Assembly (NCBI GenBank): GCA_951812755.1
Contig: OX638329.1
Span: forward strand, 605,339 to 669,338
DNA length: 64,000 nucleotides
DNA from: an uncultured Latescibacterota bacterium
GTDB taxonomy: Bacteria; Latescibacterota; UBA2968
Direction of reading: 5' to 3'
Shown in pieces: positions 8,306-17,481 of this stretch; within the stretch, counting starts at the first letter, position 1; each line of letters opens with the position of its first letter. The translations under genes were made by a program, and so were the position numbers. The notes under the pieces were generated by a model, which saw nothing but the letters and a program-made list of their open reading frames with translations, was not told where the DNA came from and did not search any database.

Positions 8306-9700
8306 ATGAAAAGGTGGATATGGATACTGATTGCGGGATTTATGGTTTTGCAGGTCGAGGCAAAAATTGATCCTGAATCTCAAGCGACGATTGCGCAAAT
8401 GGAAAAGTTCAGCGAAGCTTTTGCAGCGGTGGCTTCCGAGGTCAATTTAGGTGTGGTTGCGATTATAAATAAAAGAGTTATTGGGGTGCGAAGATCAACG
8501 GGCAATCCCTTTTTCGATTATCTTTTTGGCGGTGGGCAGTATCGGAGAGAACCGCGGCAGCAGGGTTTGGGTTCGGGGGTTATTGTTTCTCGAGATGGCT
8601 ATATTTTGACCAATCATCACGTTATTGCAGGTGCCGATGAGATTGAAGTAGAACTCGACGATGGCAGAACATTTGACGCAATGCTGGTGGGAACAGATCC
8701 ACAGAGCGATGTTGCGGTGTTAAAGGTTGATGGGCGCGAATTGCCTGCGCTAAAGATGGGCGATTCGGACAAGTTGAAGGTCGGTTCCTGGGTGCTGGCG
8801 ATTGGCAATCCGTATGGTTTGCGGCACACGGTGACATACGGTATTGTGAGTGCGATAGGGCGGGGCAATTTAGATATTCTGGATTATGAAGATTTTATTC
8901 AAACAGATGCGGCAATTAATCCGGGCAACAGCGGTGGGGCGATGGTGAATTTGCGCGGGGAACTGGTGGGTCTGAATACGGCAATTTTGTCGCGTAGCGG
9001 AGGCAGTCAGGGTATTGGGTTGGCTGTGCCAATCAATATGGCGCGCAATATTATGGACCAGATTATCGAGGCTGGAGAGGTGAAACGCGGGTATCTGGAT
9101 GTGGTGGTTCAAGACCTTACGCCGAAACTTTCCGAAGCACTGGGGTTACAGGTCAACCAGGGTGCGTTGATTCAGGAAGTGGGAAAATTTGCCGAGCAGA
9201 CGGGTTTACAGCCCAGCGATGTGATTGTGGGGTTGAACAACCGCGAGATTTCCAATGCAGATGAATTTCTCACGCGTATTGCGCGAATCCCTCCGGGCGC
9301 ACAGGTGACAATTGAGGTGATCCGAGATGGGGTAAATAAAAAGCTGCGCGTAACAGTAGATGCGTTTGATCCCTTTCGCGGCCTGCAAGAGGTGGAGCGA
9401 CAACGCGCTCTGGGGTTGAATGTTCAGGAGATGACGCCCGCAATTGCCCGTCAGTTTGGTTATGATGCACAATCGGGCCTGCTCATCACCGATGTGAGAG
9501 CAGAAAGCGCGGCTGAAGCGGCGGGTTTGCGACGAGGAGATGTGATCCGCCAGATCAATCGCAGGTCCATGCGTTCGATGGAAGATTACGAAGATGTATT
9601 GGCCCAGTTGAAACCCGGTGACGAAGTTGGCATGATTATTCGCAGAGAGACCCGCCGGCACTATGCCAATTTTTACGCTGTGCTCAAGGTGCCGAAGTAG
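8306..9700 (+). CDS. HtrA/DegP-like periplasmic serine protease with two PDZ domains
   Basis: 464 residues from ATG 8306, which has GGAGAG upstream; an earlier GTG at 8267 is rejected. Residues 1-20 are a signal peptide. The trypsin-like domain carries the triad: His in ILTNHHVIAG (about 104), Asp in SDVAVLKVD (about 134) and Ser in NPGNSGGAM (about 209). Two PDZ domains follow (about 250-350 and 375-460; the second begins near GLLITDVRAESAAEAAG). The protein degrades or refolds damaged proteins in the periplasm. The order protease-PDZ-PDZ is that of DegP/DegQ; the Q-linker typical of DegP is short, so DegQ-like is equally possible. No partner genes lie in an operon. Confidence 0.93.
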   Translation: MKRWIWILIAGFMVLQVEAKIDPESQATIAQMEKFSEAFAAVASEVNLGVVAIINKRVIGVRRSTGNPFFDYLFGGGQYRREPRQQGLGSGVIVSRDGYILTNHHVIAGADEIEVELDDGRTFDAMLVGTDPQSDVAVLKVDGRELPALKMGDSDKLKVGSWVLAIGNPYGLRHTVTYGIVSAIGRGNLDILDYEDFIQTDAAINPGNSGGAMVNLRGELVGLNTAILSRSGGSQGIGLAVPINMARNIMDQIIEAGEVKRGYLDVVVQDLTPKLSEALGLQVNQGALIQEVGKFAEQTGLQPSDVIVGLNNREISNADEFLTRIARIPPGAQVTIEVIRDGVNKKLRVTVDAFDPFRGLQEVERQRALGLNVQEMTPAIARQFGYDAQSGLLITDVRAESAAEAAGLRRGDVIRQINRRSMRSMEDYEDVLAQLKPGDEVGMIIRRETRRHYANFYAVLKVPK

Positions 9701-9755
9701 AAGTGTGATCCGCAGAAAAAAAGTAAGATACAAAAAATGTGAAGTGATAGTACCC

Positions 9756-9788
9756 GTCATCGCGGCATGGTGTTGAGCCGCGATCCAG
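9756..9788 (+). repeat. REP-like palindrome (copy 1)
   Basis: Starts GTCATCGCGGCATG and ends GCCGCGATCCAG; ATCGCGGC/GCCGCGAT form the stem. It sits between the convergent htrA and sulfatase genes. Confidence 0.85.
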
Positions 9789-9797
9789 TGGTTTTAT

Positions 9798-11207
9798 TTA
9801 ATCCACATCCTTCTCATACCGCTCGTCTTGTACTTTTTCCTGAAGGCGGTAGAGTTCGTCTTTGAGTTCGCGCGCGATATCGGCGTATTCGGGATCACTG
9901 TACACGCTGTTGAGTTCACAAGGGTCTTTTTCGAGGTCGAAGAGTTCCCATTCGGGTTCTTTGGTGTCTTCGATAGACCCTTTTTGATTGAGACCATCGG
10001 CATAGTAATAGATGAGTTTGTACTGGTGGGTTCGCACGCCGTAATGGGCGTAAACATGGTGGTGTGCAAGGTGCATCCAGTAGCGATAATACATCGATGT
10101 TTGCCAGTCTTCAGGTGTTTCGCCGTTGAGCAAGGGGCGAATGCTCGATCCCTGAAAGATTTCGGGGATGTCAATGCCCGCGTAGTCGAGAAAGGTGGGG
10201 GCAAAGTCGGTGTTGAGGATCATGTCGGTGTTGATACTGCCGGGTTTGATTTCTTTGGGATAGCGGATGATGAAGGGCATGCGCAGGGATTCTTCGTACA
10301 TAAAACGCTTGTCATACCAGCCGTGATCGCCCAGGAAAAAGCCCTGGTCAGATGTGTAAATGACGATGGTGTTGTCGGTGAGACCTTCTGCATCGAGATA
10401 GTCGAGCATGCGCCCGACATTGTCGTCGATGGAGGCCACACAGCGCAGGTAGTCTTTGATGTAGCGCTGGTATTTCCATTTTTTATCTTCTTCAGGTGAG
10501 AGACCTTCAGGGGGTAATCCCTTGAGGTCATTTTTGTTCATGTCGCGGTCAACGCGCATTTGGGCGGCTTCGGCAGCGCTGGCGCGGTTGCTGTAGTCGT
10601 CCCAGAAGGTTTCGGGTTCGGGTATGTCTTCGTTTTCATACATGTGGGCGTGTTTTTCGTCGGGTTCCCAGGCGCGATGAGGCGCTTTGTGGTGGTACAT
10701 GAGCATGAAGGGGCGGTTTGTGTCCCGCGCTTTGAGCCAGTCGAGGGATAAATCTGTGATGATGTCGGTGACATAGCCTTCATAGACTTTTGTTTCGCCC
10801 ATTTCTATCATTTCGGGGTTGTGGTATAATCCCTGCCCGGGCAGGACATTCCAGTAGTCAAAGCCGGTGGGGTCGTGGATGCCGCCGTGACCGAGATGCC
10901 ATTTGCCGATCATGGCGGTTTGATATCCCGCCTGTTGGAATAATTTGGGAAATGTGAGTTGTCTTCCGTCGAGATGGGTCGCCAGCGTGGTTACGCCGTT
11001 GATGTGGTTGTATGTTCCGGTGAGGATTACCGCTCGGCTGGGGGCGCAGATTGAGTTGGTGCAAAAGCAGTTGTCAAAGCGCATGCCTTCATTTGCAATG
11101 CGGTCGAGGTTGGGGGTCTGGTTGATGCGGCTGTTGTAGCAACTCATGGCATGCGAGGCGTGATCGTCGGACATGATAAAGAGGATGTTGGGGCGGTCTG
11201 TAGGCAA
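9798..11207 (-). CDS. Type I sulfatase (arylsulfatase family)
   Basis: 469 residues. The start is TTG 11207, chosen because AAGGAG lies six bases upstream and no ATG is placed better. The N-terminus [17 protein letters not shown] supplies the metal-binding Asp pair. [11 protein letters not shown] is the CxPSR motif whose Cys is converted to formylglycine by a sulfatase-maturing enzyme (none in this window). GKWHLGHGG and [15 protein letters not shown] are further family signatures. No signal peptide is visible. It hydrolyses a sulfate ester, probably from a sulfated polysaccharide; the substrate cannot be told. A second sulfatase lies at 28606. Confidence 0.93.
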   Translation of the reverse strand: MPTDRPNILFIMSDDHASHAMSCYNSRINQTPNLDRIANEGMRFDNCFCTNSICAPSRAVILTGTYNHINGVTTLATHLDGRQLTFPKLFQQAGYQTAMIGKWHLGHGGIHDPTGFDYWNVLPGQGLYHNPEMIEMGETKVYEGYVTDIITDLSLDWLKARDTNRPFMLMYHHKAPHRAWEPDEKHAHMYENEDIPEPETFWDDYSNRASAAEAAQMRVDRDMNKNDLKGLPPEGLSPEEDKKWKYQRYIKDYLRCVASIDDNVGRMLDYLDAEGLTDNTIVIYTSDQGFFLGDHGWYDKRFMYEESLRMPFIIRYPKEIKPGSINTDMILNTDFAPTFLDYAGIDIPEIFQGSSIRPLLNGETPEDWQTSMYYRYWMHLAHHHVYAHYGVRTHQYKLIYYYADGLNQKGSIEDTKEPEWELFDLEKDPCELNSVYSDPEYADIARELKDELYRLQEKVQDERYEKDVD

Positions 11208-11222
11208 GAGAGACTCCTTGTG

Positions 11223-11561
11223 AAGGATTAAAAATTAAAAATTGAGAATTAAGAATTGATGTTGCGCATAGGCACAATATAATGGGCCTGTCTGGTCGTA
11301 GTCCAGGCTCACGGTGGAACGGTGTGCAACGAGTTGTAGTCCAAGTTTATGGTGAAGTGAAAGAAGGTGAGACGCGAGACGAAAGACGTGAGAAACAACC
11401 GTAGGGGCGAGGCATGCCTCGCCCGTCATCGCGGCATGCTTAAAGCCGCGATCCAGGTGTGAAGGGTGGAACGGTGTGCAACTGGTCGCAGTCCAAGTTT
11501 ACGGTGAAGGTGAAACGCGAAAGGCGCACGTCATCGCGGCATGCTTAAAGCCGCGATCCAG
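11223..11561. repeat. Composite repeat-rich intergenic region
   Basis: No gene is seen in about 490 bp. In order it holds: AT-rich aattaaaaattgagaatt near 11230; a ~45-bp word starting ggtggaacggtgtgcaac at 11313 that recurs at 11465; the perfect palindrome GGGCGAGGCATGCCTCGCCC at 11405-11424; a REP-like copy directly abutting it at 11425-11456; and another REP-like copy at 11530-11561. The neighbouring genes diverge from it. Confidence 0.75.
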
Positions 11562-11630
11562 CCCGCATAAAATATGACATTGCATGTGGGATATCAAGTG
11601 GGACAAAAGGCGGGCACAGGCGTTTATTCT

Positions 11631-11658
11631 TTGTGGGGTGTGCAATGATTGGTATTAT
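11631..11658 (+). promoter_or_regulatory. Possible promoter of the propeller phosphatase gene
   Basis: TTGTGG, a 16-bp spacer, then TATTAT, 39 bp upstream of ATG 11698. The -35 match is weak. Confidence 0.4.
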
Positions 11659-11697
11659 ATACAGACGACGAGATGTAACTATGAAGGAGTAGAGTAA

Positions 11698-14600
11698 ATG
11701 GTGGGTCAAAGATTTTTGTTTTTTATATGGATGCTCATTCTTTGTCTGAATGCCGAGGTTTTTGCGGGCGAGGCCAGGCATGTGTGGACGTCCTTTCGGC
11801 AAGAAGATGGGCTGGCGCACAATGTGGTGACGGCTGTGGTGCAGACGCCCGATGGGGCGATGTGGTTTGCCACGCTGGGTGGGGTGTCGCGCTATGATGG
11901 GCGTTCATGGAAGAAGTACGGGGTCGAAGATGGGTTGCCGGGAAACGCTGTTCAGGATCTGGTGGCCGCGCCCGATGGGGCATTGTGGGCTGCTGTGGGA
12001 CGGGGTTTTGGTCGTCAAGCGAGACAAGGGCTGGCTTATTTTTTCGGCGAGGAATGGAGAGGTATTGATACGCCAGCAGAATTGAGAGGGCGAGGGGGCT
12101 TGCGCCAAATTTTGGGGCTGGATAGCGGTCGCGCCTGTCTGGTGACCGATGAAGGTTATTTGTTGCGCTTTGATGGCGCGCAGCTTTATGTGGTGAGCCT
12201 GAATGGTCAGCCAATTCGAGGCGTTCAGAGTTTGATGGCCGATGCAAATGGAAAAGTTTGGGTCGCTTATGGGGGGCGAGGTGGTAATGTTTTGTTTGGT
12301 CCTGGAATGGGACAGGGGGGACGAGGTGAACCGGGTGGTCGGGGCAGGCGTGGCGGTTTTAGGGGGGCGGACGGTTCCGATGGTGGTAGAGGACGCGGTG
12401 AACCCGGTGGTCGGGGCAGGGGTGGTGGTTTTAGGGATATGGACGGTTCCGGTGATGGTAGAGGACGCGGTGGGCGCCCTCCTGTGCCGGGTGTCCGGCA
12501 GGGGGGTGGAAGACCTGGCGGGTTTGCTCGAGGCATGGGTTTATTGGATGTGGATACGGGCGAGTGGACGACGATAGCAGATATGGACAGTTTGGAGAAT
12601 GTGTCGGTGTTGGCGATGGGGCAGAGTGACGATGGCGCGCTCTGGTTCGGTACCGATGAGGGCGGGCTTAAGCGATATCATTCGGGACAATGGGAAACAT
12701 TTACAACTGAGGATGGGCTGCCTTCCAATCGGGTGCAGGTTATTCGCTTTGCACAAGATGGAACGCTTTGGATTGGCACGCCGGCTGGTGCCGCTTCTCG
12801 AGATGCGAATGGACAATGGCGAATTTTTACAGAGCGCGAGGGATTGCCCAATAGCTATGTGGTCGATATCTGTATTGCTGCAGATGGAGCAATTTGGGTG
12901 GGTACGCGCGGTGGGGTTGCGCGGTTGGGTCTTTCGGGATGGTTGCACCATAGGAGTTGGCCGGGGATGAATGATCGCGGTGCTTCGATTTTCGCGCTCG
13001 ATGAAAGGGGTCAGCTCTGGGTAGGCAATGATGCGCTTTACAATTTTGAACAGGGTTCCTGGCATGTAGCACGCGAGTTAGAGGACGATGTGCGCGGGCG
13101 GTTGGTCGATTTGTTTGTCGATGGAAAAGGTGGTCTCTGGGCTGTAACGCCGTTTCAATTGTTGCGTTATGATGGTGCGTTGTGGGAGATGATAAGGCCA
13201 GATAGGCGCATAGGATTGCCTTTTCGAGATGTGTGCCCTGCACAAGATGGCGGTGTGTGGGCAATTGCGCGCTCGGGTGTTCATCGATTCGATGGACAGG
13301 TATGGACGGCTTTTTCTACCGCCCAGACTCAGGGTCTGGCGCAGATAGAGAGCAATCCCGACAGGTCCGGCATGTCGATTTGCGAGGCGAGCGATGGCAG
13401 TTTGTGGCTGGGGCAGGTAGATGGTCTGGTGCATGTGGTGGATGGGGAGCGGCGCAAATACACGGTGGCTGATGGGATACCCGGTGGACCGATTACTGTG
13501 GTTGCCGAAGATATTGGTGGACAGATATGGGTAAGTTCACCGCTCGAGGGTGTGGCGCATTTTAATGGGCAGAGGTGGCGCCGCGTGCCGGGCACAGATC
13601 AGGCGCAGTTTAATGGGGTCGGTCGGATATTTCCGGCGAATGATGGCACGGTGTGGCTGGCTTCGCCGATTGATGGCGCGATTCACACCGATGGGTTTGC
13701 ATGGGTGCGCTATACGGTTCAAGAGGGGTTGCCGAGTACACAGGTTTGGGATGTGGGACAGGATGCTAAGGGCAATCTCTGGTTTGCGACGTCTGGTGGG
13801 TTGGGTTGTTATAATCCCGATGGCGATGCGCCCGAAACACTTCTTTTGGCTCCGCCAGTTCAAATTGCGCCGTATCAAAATGCGTTGTTTGAATTTTCGG
13901 GGCAGGATGTGTGGAAGCAGACGCCAGATGGGTCATTGCAGTATTCATGGCGGCTCGGTGAGGGGGCGTGGTCGGGTTTTTCGCGCAATAATCGGGTTTT
14001 GTTGGAGGATCTGGACGCGGGTGTTCACAAATTTGAAGTGCGCGCTATGGATCTGGCTTTTAATGTGGATAAGACATCTGCTGTGCAGGTGTTTGAGGTG
14101 TTGGCGCCTGTGTGGCAACGGCCCTGGTTTGTGGGGTTGAGTGGTGTTTCGCTGCTCATTGTGCTGGTCACGACGGGATATGCGTTTCAAAAGCACAAGC
14201 GCTGGCGCATAGCACAGACGCAGTTGATTGACGAATTGGAGACGGAACTTCAGGAAGCCCACGATATGCAGATGGGGCTGTTGCCCCGAGCCCCCGTGCG
14301 CGAAAAGGGTTTTGAGGTGGTGGGCAGATGTTTGCCGGCCAATCACGTCGGCGGTGATTATTTTACGTATTTCTGGTTGGACGACGATCGGAAAACACTG
14401 GGGTTTGGGGCCGCAGATGTGTCGGGTAAGGCGATGCAGGGTGCTGTGCGGGCTATGCAATTGAGCGGGATGTTGCACTATGAGGTTCGCGCGGCACAGA
14501 CGCCGATAGATGTGCTGCGGAATTTGAATATTGTTTTGCAAGAGCAATTTGATGAGGCGAGTTTTGTGACGTGCTGTTTGGGGACGCTGGATTTAGAGAC

Positions 14601-14979
14601 CGGGGAGATGGTTTTGGCCAATTCCGGGCATCCCTATCCCTATCGGGTGTCTGTGGGGGGTGATTTGCAGATGATAGAATTGATGTCTGTACCTCTGGGT
14701 ATGACATTGCCGCCCGAGGTCGATACCGAACCCAAAGAGGCGCGTGTGTTTTTGGATTTTGGCGATATGCTGGTGCTCTACAGCGATGGGGTGACGGATA
14801 TGCAAAATGCTGCGGGGGAGTTTTACGAGGAGGCGCGCCTGGAAGTTTTGCTCAAAAAACACGCGGGCGCGAGTGCCGATGTTTTGATCGATACGGTGAT
14901 CGATGATCTGATCGAATTTCGCGCGTCGTCGGCACAAACAGATGATGTGACGCTTCTGGTTATTAAGAGGTCGTTTTAA
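11698..14979 (+). CDS. Two-component-type propeller sensor with C-terminal SpoIIE/RsbU PP2C phosphatase
   Basis: 1093 residues; ATG preceded by AAGGAG. Order: signal peptide (1-24); many reg_prop blades of the DGAMWFATLGGVSRYDG type to about residue 730; a Y_Y_Y domain (about 740-800, YSWRLGEGAWSGFS); one transmembrane helix (about 806-827); a short coiled linker; then a SpoIIE phosphatase with QMGLLP, VGGDYF, AADVSGKAMQGAV, LYSDGVTDM and TDDVTLL, giving all expected metal-binding Asp residues. It probably senses a periplasmic or extracellular ligand and dephosphorylates a cytoplasmic anti-sigma-antagonist-like partner, which is not encoded nearby. Residues about 193-280 are an unusual Gly/Arg-rich insertion in one blade. 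Confidence 0.9.
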   Translation: MVGQRFLFFIWMLILCLNAEVFAGEARHVWTSFRQEDGLAHNVVTAVVQTPDGAMWFATLGGVSRYDGRSWKKYGVEDGLPGNAVQDLVAAPDGALWAAVGRGFGRQARQGLAYFFGEEWRGIDTPAELRGRGGLRQILGLDSGRACLVTDEGYLLRFDGAQLYVVSLNGQPIRGVQSLMADANGKVWVAYGGRGGNVLFGPGMGQGGRGEPGGRGRRGGFRGADGSDGGRGRGEPGGRGRGGGFRDMDGSGDGRGRGGRPPVPGVRQGGGRPGGFARGMGLLDVDTGEWTTIADMDSLENVSVLAMGQSDDGALWFGTDEGGLKRYHSGQWETFTTEDGLPSNRVQVIRFAQDGTLWIGTPAGAASRDANGQWRIFTEREGLPNSYVVDICIAADGAIWVGTRGGVARLGLSGWLHHRSWPGMNDRGASIFALDERGQLWVGNDALYNFEQGSWHVARELEDDVRGRLVDLFVDGKGGLWAVTPFQLLRYDGALWEMIRPDRRIGLPFRDVCPAQDGGVWAIARSGVHRFDGQVWTAFSTAQTQGLAQIESNPDRSGMSICEASDGSLWLGQVDGLVHVVDGERRKYTVADGIPGGPITVVAEDIGGQIWVSSPLEGVAHFNGQRWRRVPGTDQAQFNGVGRIFPANDGTVWLASPIDGAIHTDGFAWVRYTVQEGLPSTQVWDVGQDAKGNLWFATSGGLGCYNPDGDAPETLLLAPPVQIAPYQNALFEFSGQDVWKQTPDGSLQYSWRLGEGAWSGFSRNNRVLLEDLDAGVHKFEVRAMDLAFNVDKTSAVQVFEVLAPVWQRPWFVGLSGVSLLIVLVTTGYAFQKHKRWRIAQTQLIDELETELQEAHDMQMGLLPRAPVREKGFEVVGRCLPANHVGGDYFTYFWLDDDRKTLGFGAADVSGKAMQGAVRAMQLSGMLHYEVRAAQTPIDVLRNLNIVLQEQFDEASFVTCCLGTLDLETGEMVLANSGHPYPYRVSVGGDLQMIELMSVPLGMTLPPEVDTEPKEARVFLDFGDMLVLYSDGVTDMQNAAGEFYEEARLEVLLKKHAGASADVLIDTVIDDLIEFRASSAQTDDVTLLVIKRSF

Positions 14980-14989
14980 AACCTAAAGC

Positions 14990-15060
14990 ATCCGCAGATA
15001 CACGCAGATGAACGCAGATATGTAGGGGCGAAAAATTTTTCGCCCGATATGAATACAGAT
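14990..15060. repeat. cagat-type repeats and a perfect GGGCG/CGCCC palindrome
   Basis: The words gcagatacacgcagatgaac are followed by the perfect 20-bp palindrome GGGCGAAAAATTTTTCGCCC (15026-15045). It lies between the phosphatase stop and the dsbD ribosome binding site. Confidence 0.75.
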
Positions 15061-15080
15061 GAATGTGAAAGGAGATTAAT

Positions 15081-16964
15081 ATGCGGATTTTTGCCGCGGT
15101 ATGTGTTTTGATGGTGCTTCAGAGCAGTGCCGCATTGGCTCAAAATGAGGCTTCGTTTGGCGTGATGGTGGAGCCAAAGGCGGCGCGCGTTGGGGAGGCT
15201 GTTGCGGTTTGGATTGATGTGGATCTTTCCGACGACTGGCATATTTATTCGGCGACCACACCTCCGGGTGGTCCTTATCCCACGGAGATTGCGCTATCGG
15301 GCGAGGCGTTTCGGCAGGTGGGGGCGGTGATTCAGCCAAAGCCTATTGTGGAGTACGATCCAAATTTTGATATGAATGTGGAATATTATCACCCCAAAGT
15401 GCGGTTTGGGGTGCGGGCTGAGGTGGGTGAGGGGATGCCGGGCGAGCGGGTGCTGACGGGGGAAGTGACGTATATGCTTTGCAATGCGACGCAGTGTTTG
15501 CCGCCAAATACGTACACTTTTGAGGTTCCCGTGATGGTAGAAGCGGGACCTGCGCGGGCTGAGTATGTGTTTTCTGCTGTTGAAGCGCCCGCGGTGCCGT
15601 TGGATGGCACGGGTAGTGTAGCCGATGTTGAGCGTGCGATTACAGAGGGTTTGAGCGCGTTTTTGTACCTGTCTTTGTGGATGGGTTTTCTGGCTTTGCT
15701 CACGCCCTGTGTGTTTCCGATGATTCCCATTACGGTGTCGTTTTTTACCAAGCAGGAAACGCAGAGCCGAAGGGAGTCTGTCACCAAGTCGCTGGCTTAT
15801 TGCGGGGGTATTATTTTTACGTTTACCGGGCTGGGTATGGTGTTGGCGGCGACTCTGGGCGCGTCTGGTGCGGCTCTGTTTGCGGCCAATCCCTGGATCA
15901 ATTTGTTGATTACTGCGATTTTTGTGGCTTTTGCGCTGGCATTGTTTGGGTTGTTTGAGATTCGATTGCCTTACGGTTTGCTCAATAAGTTGAATCAGGT
16001 TCAGGGGGGAAGTTATGGCGCGATTCTAATTATGGGGTTCACGTTTTCTCTTACGTCGTTTACGTGTACTGCGCCTTTTGTCGGCACATTGCTGGTGCTG
16101 ACGGCTCAGGGAACGTGGGCGTGGCCCATTTTGGGCATGCTGGTATTTTCGGCTGCTTTTGCCTCTCCGTTTTTCTTTTTGGCACTTTTTCCACAGGCGC
16201 TTTCTTCTCTGCCCCAAAGCGGTGGTTGGTTAAATTCCGTGAAGGTGGTGATGGGGTTTTTGGAATTGGCCGCTGCGTTGAAATTTTTGAGCAATGTCGA
16301 TCTGGTGTGGCAGTGGGGTATTATTTCGCGCGAGGTCTTTATTGCGGGGTGGATCGCGATCTTTTTTCTGTGTGGTTTTTATTTGTTGGGAAAGATCCGG
16401 TTGCCGCACGATTCTGTGCTCGATACGATTGGTCCGTTGCGTTTGCTGGCGAGTAGTGGGTGTTTGGCTTTTGGGCTGTATTTGATGACGGGTCTTTTTG
16501 GTGCTCCCCTGGGCGAATGGGACGCATTTTTCCCGCCTTATGGGAGTTATGGCGAGATTGCCAAGATAAGGAGTGGTGAACCCGAGCTGACCTGGCGCGA
16601 TGATTATGAAGCGGGTTTGGCAGAAGCAAAGGCGACGAACAAACCGGTATTTATCGATTTTACGGGCTATGCGTGTACGAATTGCCGCTGGATGGAGGCG
16701 AATATTTTTCCCGAAAAGGAGGTGCACGCGCTATTAAAGCAGTTTGTACGGGTTCAGTTGTACACAGATGGACGGGGGGAAAAATACAAGCGCAATCGCG
16801 ATTTGCAGGAGGCTAATTTTGGTACGGTTGCTCTGCCTTTGTACGCGGTTATGACACCCGATGGAAAAGAGATTGCACATTTTCCAGGGATGACGCGCGA
16901 TGTGAATATCTTTGTCCGCTTTTTGAAACAGGGGCTTAGTCCGACTGTTGCAAGTGTGAAGTGA
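15081..16964 (+). CDS. dsbD: Thiol:disulfide interchange protein DsbD
   Basis: 627 residues; AAGGAG before the ATG. Signal peptide 1-20; N-terminal DsbD-alpha domain (about 25-150) with a Cys pair in LCNATQCLPP; a multi-helix membrane core (about 190-465) with the two conserved intramembrane Cys in LTPCVFPMIP and SFTCTAPF; and a C-terminal thioredoxin domain with ACTNCRW (about residue 530). It carries electrons from cytoplasmic thioredoxin across the inner membrane to periplasmic thiol proteins. The last ~80 bp of the gene are duplicated just downstream as part of a 124-bp tandem repeat. Confidence 0.94.
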   Translation: MRIFAAVCVLMVLQSSAALAQNEASFGVMVEPKAARVGEAVAVWIDVDLSDDWHIYSATTPPGGPYPTEIALSGEAFRQVGAVIQPKPIVEYDPNFDMNVEYYHPKVRFGVRAEVGEGMPGERVLTGEVTYMLCNATQCLPPNTYTFEVPVMVEAGPARAEYVFSAVEAPAVPLDGTGSVADVERAITEGLSAFLYLSLWMGFLALLTPCVFPMIPITVSFFTKQETQSRRESVTKSLAYCGGIIFTFTGLGMVLAATLGASGAALFAANPWINLLITAIFVAFALALFGLFEIRLPYGLLNKLNQVQGGSYGAILIMGFTFSLTSFTCTAPFVGTLLVLTAQGTWAWPILGMLVFSAAFASPFFFLALFPQALSSLPQSGGWLNSVKVVMGFLELAAALKFLSNVDLVWQWGIISREVFIAGWIAIFFLCGFYLLGKIRLPHDSVLDTIGPLRLLASSGCLAFGLYLMTGLFGAPLGEWDAFFPPYGSYGEIAKIRSGEPELTWRDDYEAGLAEAKATNKPVFIDFTGYACTNCRWMEANIFPEKEVHALLKQFVRVQLYTDGRGEKYKRNRDLQEANFGTVALPLYAVMTPDGKEIAHFPGMTRDVNIFVRFLKQGLSPTVASVK

Positions 16965-17133
16965 GAGGGCCTCACACAAAGACACAGAGACACGAAGATA
17001 CAAGAAGTGAGGGATGACGCGCGATGTGAATATCTTTGTCCGCTTTTTGAAACAGGGGCTTAGTCCGACTGTTGCAAGTGTGAAGTGAGAGGGCCTCACA
17101 CAAAGACACAGAGACACGAAGATACAAGAAGTG
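16886..17133. repeat. 124-bp tandem duplication including the dsbD 3' end
   Basis: Two copies (16886-17009, 17010-17133) that look identical. Each holds the last codons of dsbD, its stop, and a cctcacacaaagacacagag tail. The second copy's coding part is a non-functional gene end. Confidence 0.92.
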
Positions 17134-17469
17134 GGAGAAAGACTGTCATCGCGGCATGGTGTTAAGCAGCACACAAAGACACAGAGACACGAAGATACAA
17201 GAAGTGGGAGAAAGACTGTCATCGCGGCATGGTGTTAAGCAGCACACAAAGACACAGAGACACGAAGATACAAGAAGTGGGAGAAAGACTGTCATCGCGG
17301 CATGGTGTTAAGCAGCACACAAAGACACAGAGACACGAAGATACAAGAAGTGGGAGAAAGACTGTCATCGCGGCATGGTGTTAAGCAGCACACAAAGACA
17401 CAGAGACACGAAGATACAAGAAGTGGGAGAAAGACTGTCATCGCGGCATGGTGTTAAGCCGCGATCCAG
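17134..17469. repeat. 73-bp minisatellite ending in a complete REP-like palindrome
   Basis: Four head-to-tail 73-bp units start at 17134, 17207, 17280 and 17353. A fifth partial unit starts at 17426. In units 1-4 the REP-like palindrome is broken after TTAAGC and joined to acacaaagacacagagac; the last unit runs on to the full palindrome (17437-17469). There are no unique spacers, so it is not CRISPR. Confidence 0.92.
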
Positions 17470-17481
17470 AAGGTTTTTTTA

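Noticed and set aside
16994-17110. Second copy of the dsbD 3' coding sequence as part of a gene
   Set aside because: It is only the last codons, duplicated in a 124-bp tandem repeat, without start or domain.
17134-17469. Regular 73-bp repeats as a CRISPR array
   Set aside because: The units are identical over their whole length; there are no unique spacers and no cas genes nearby.
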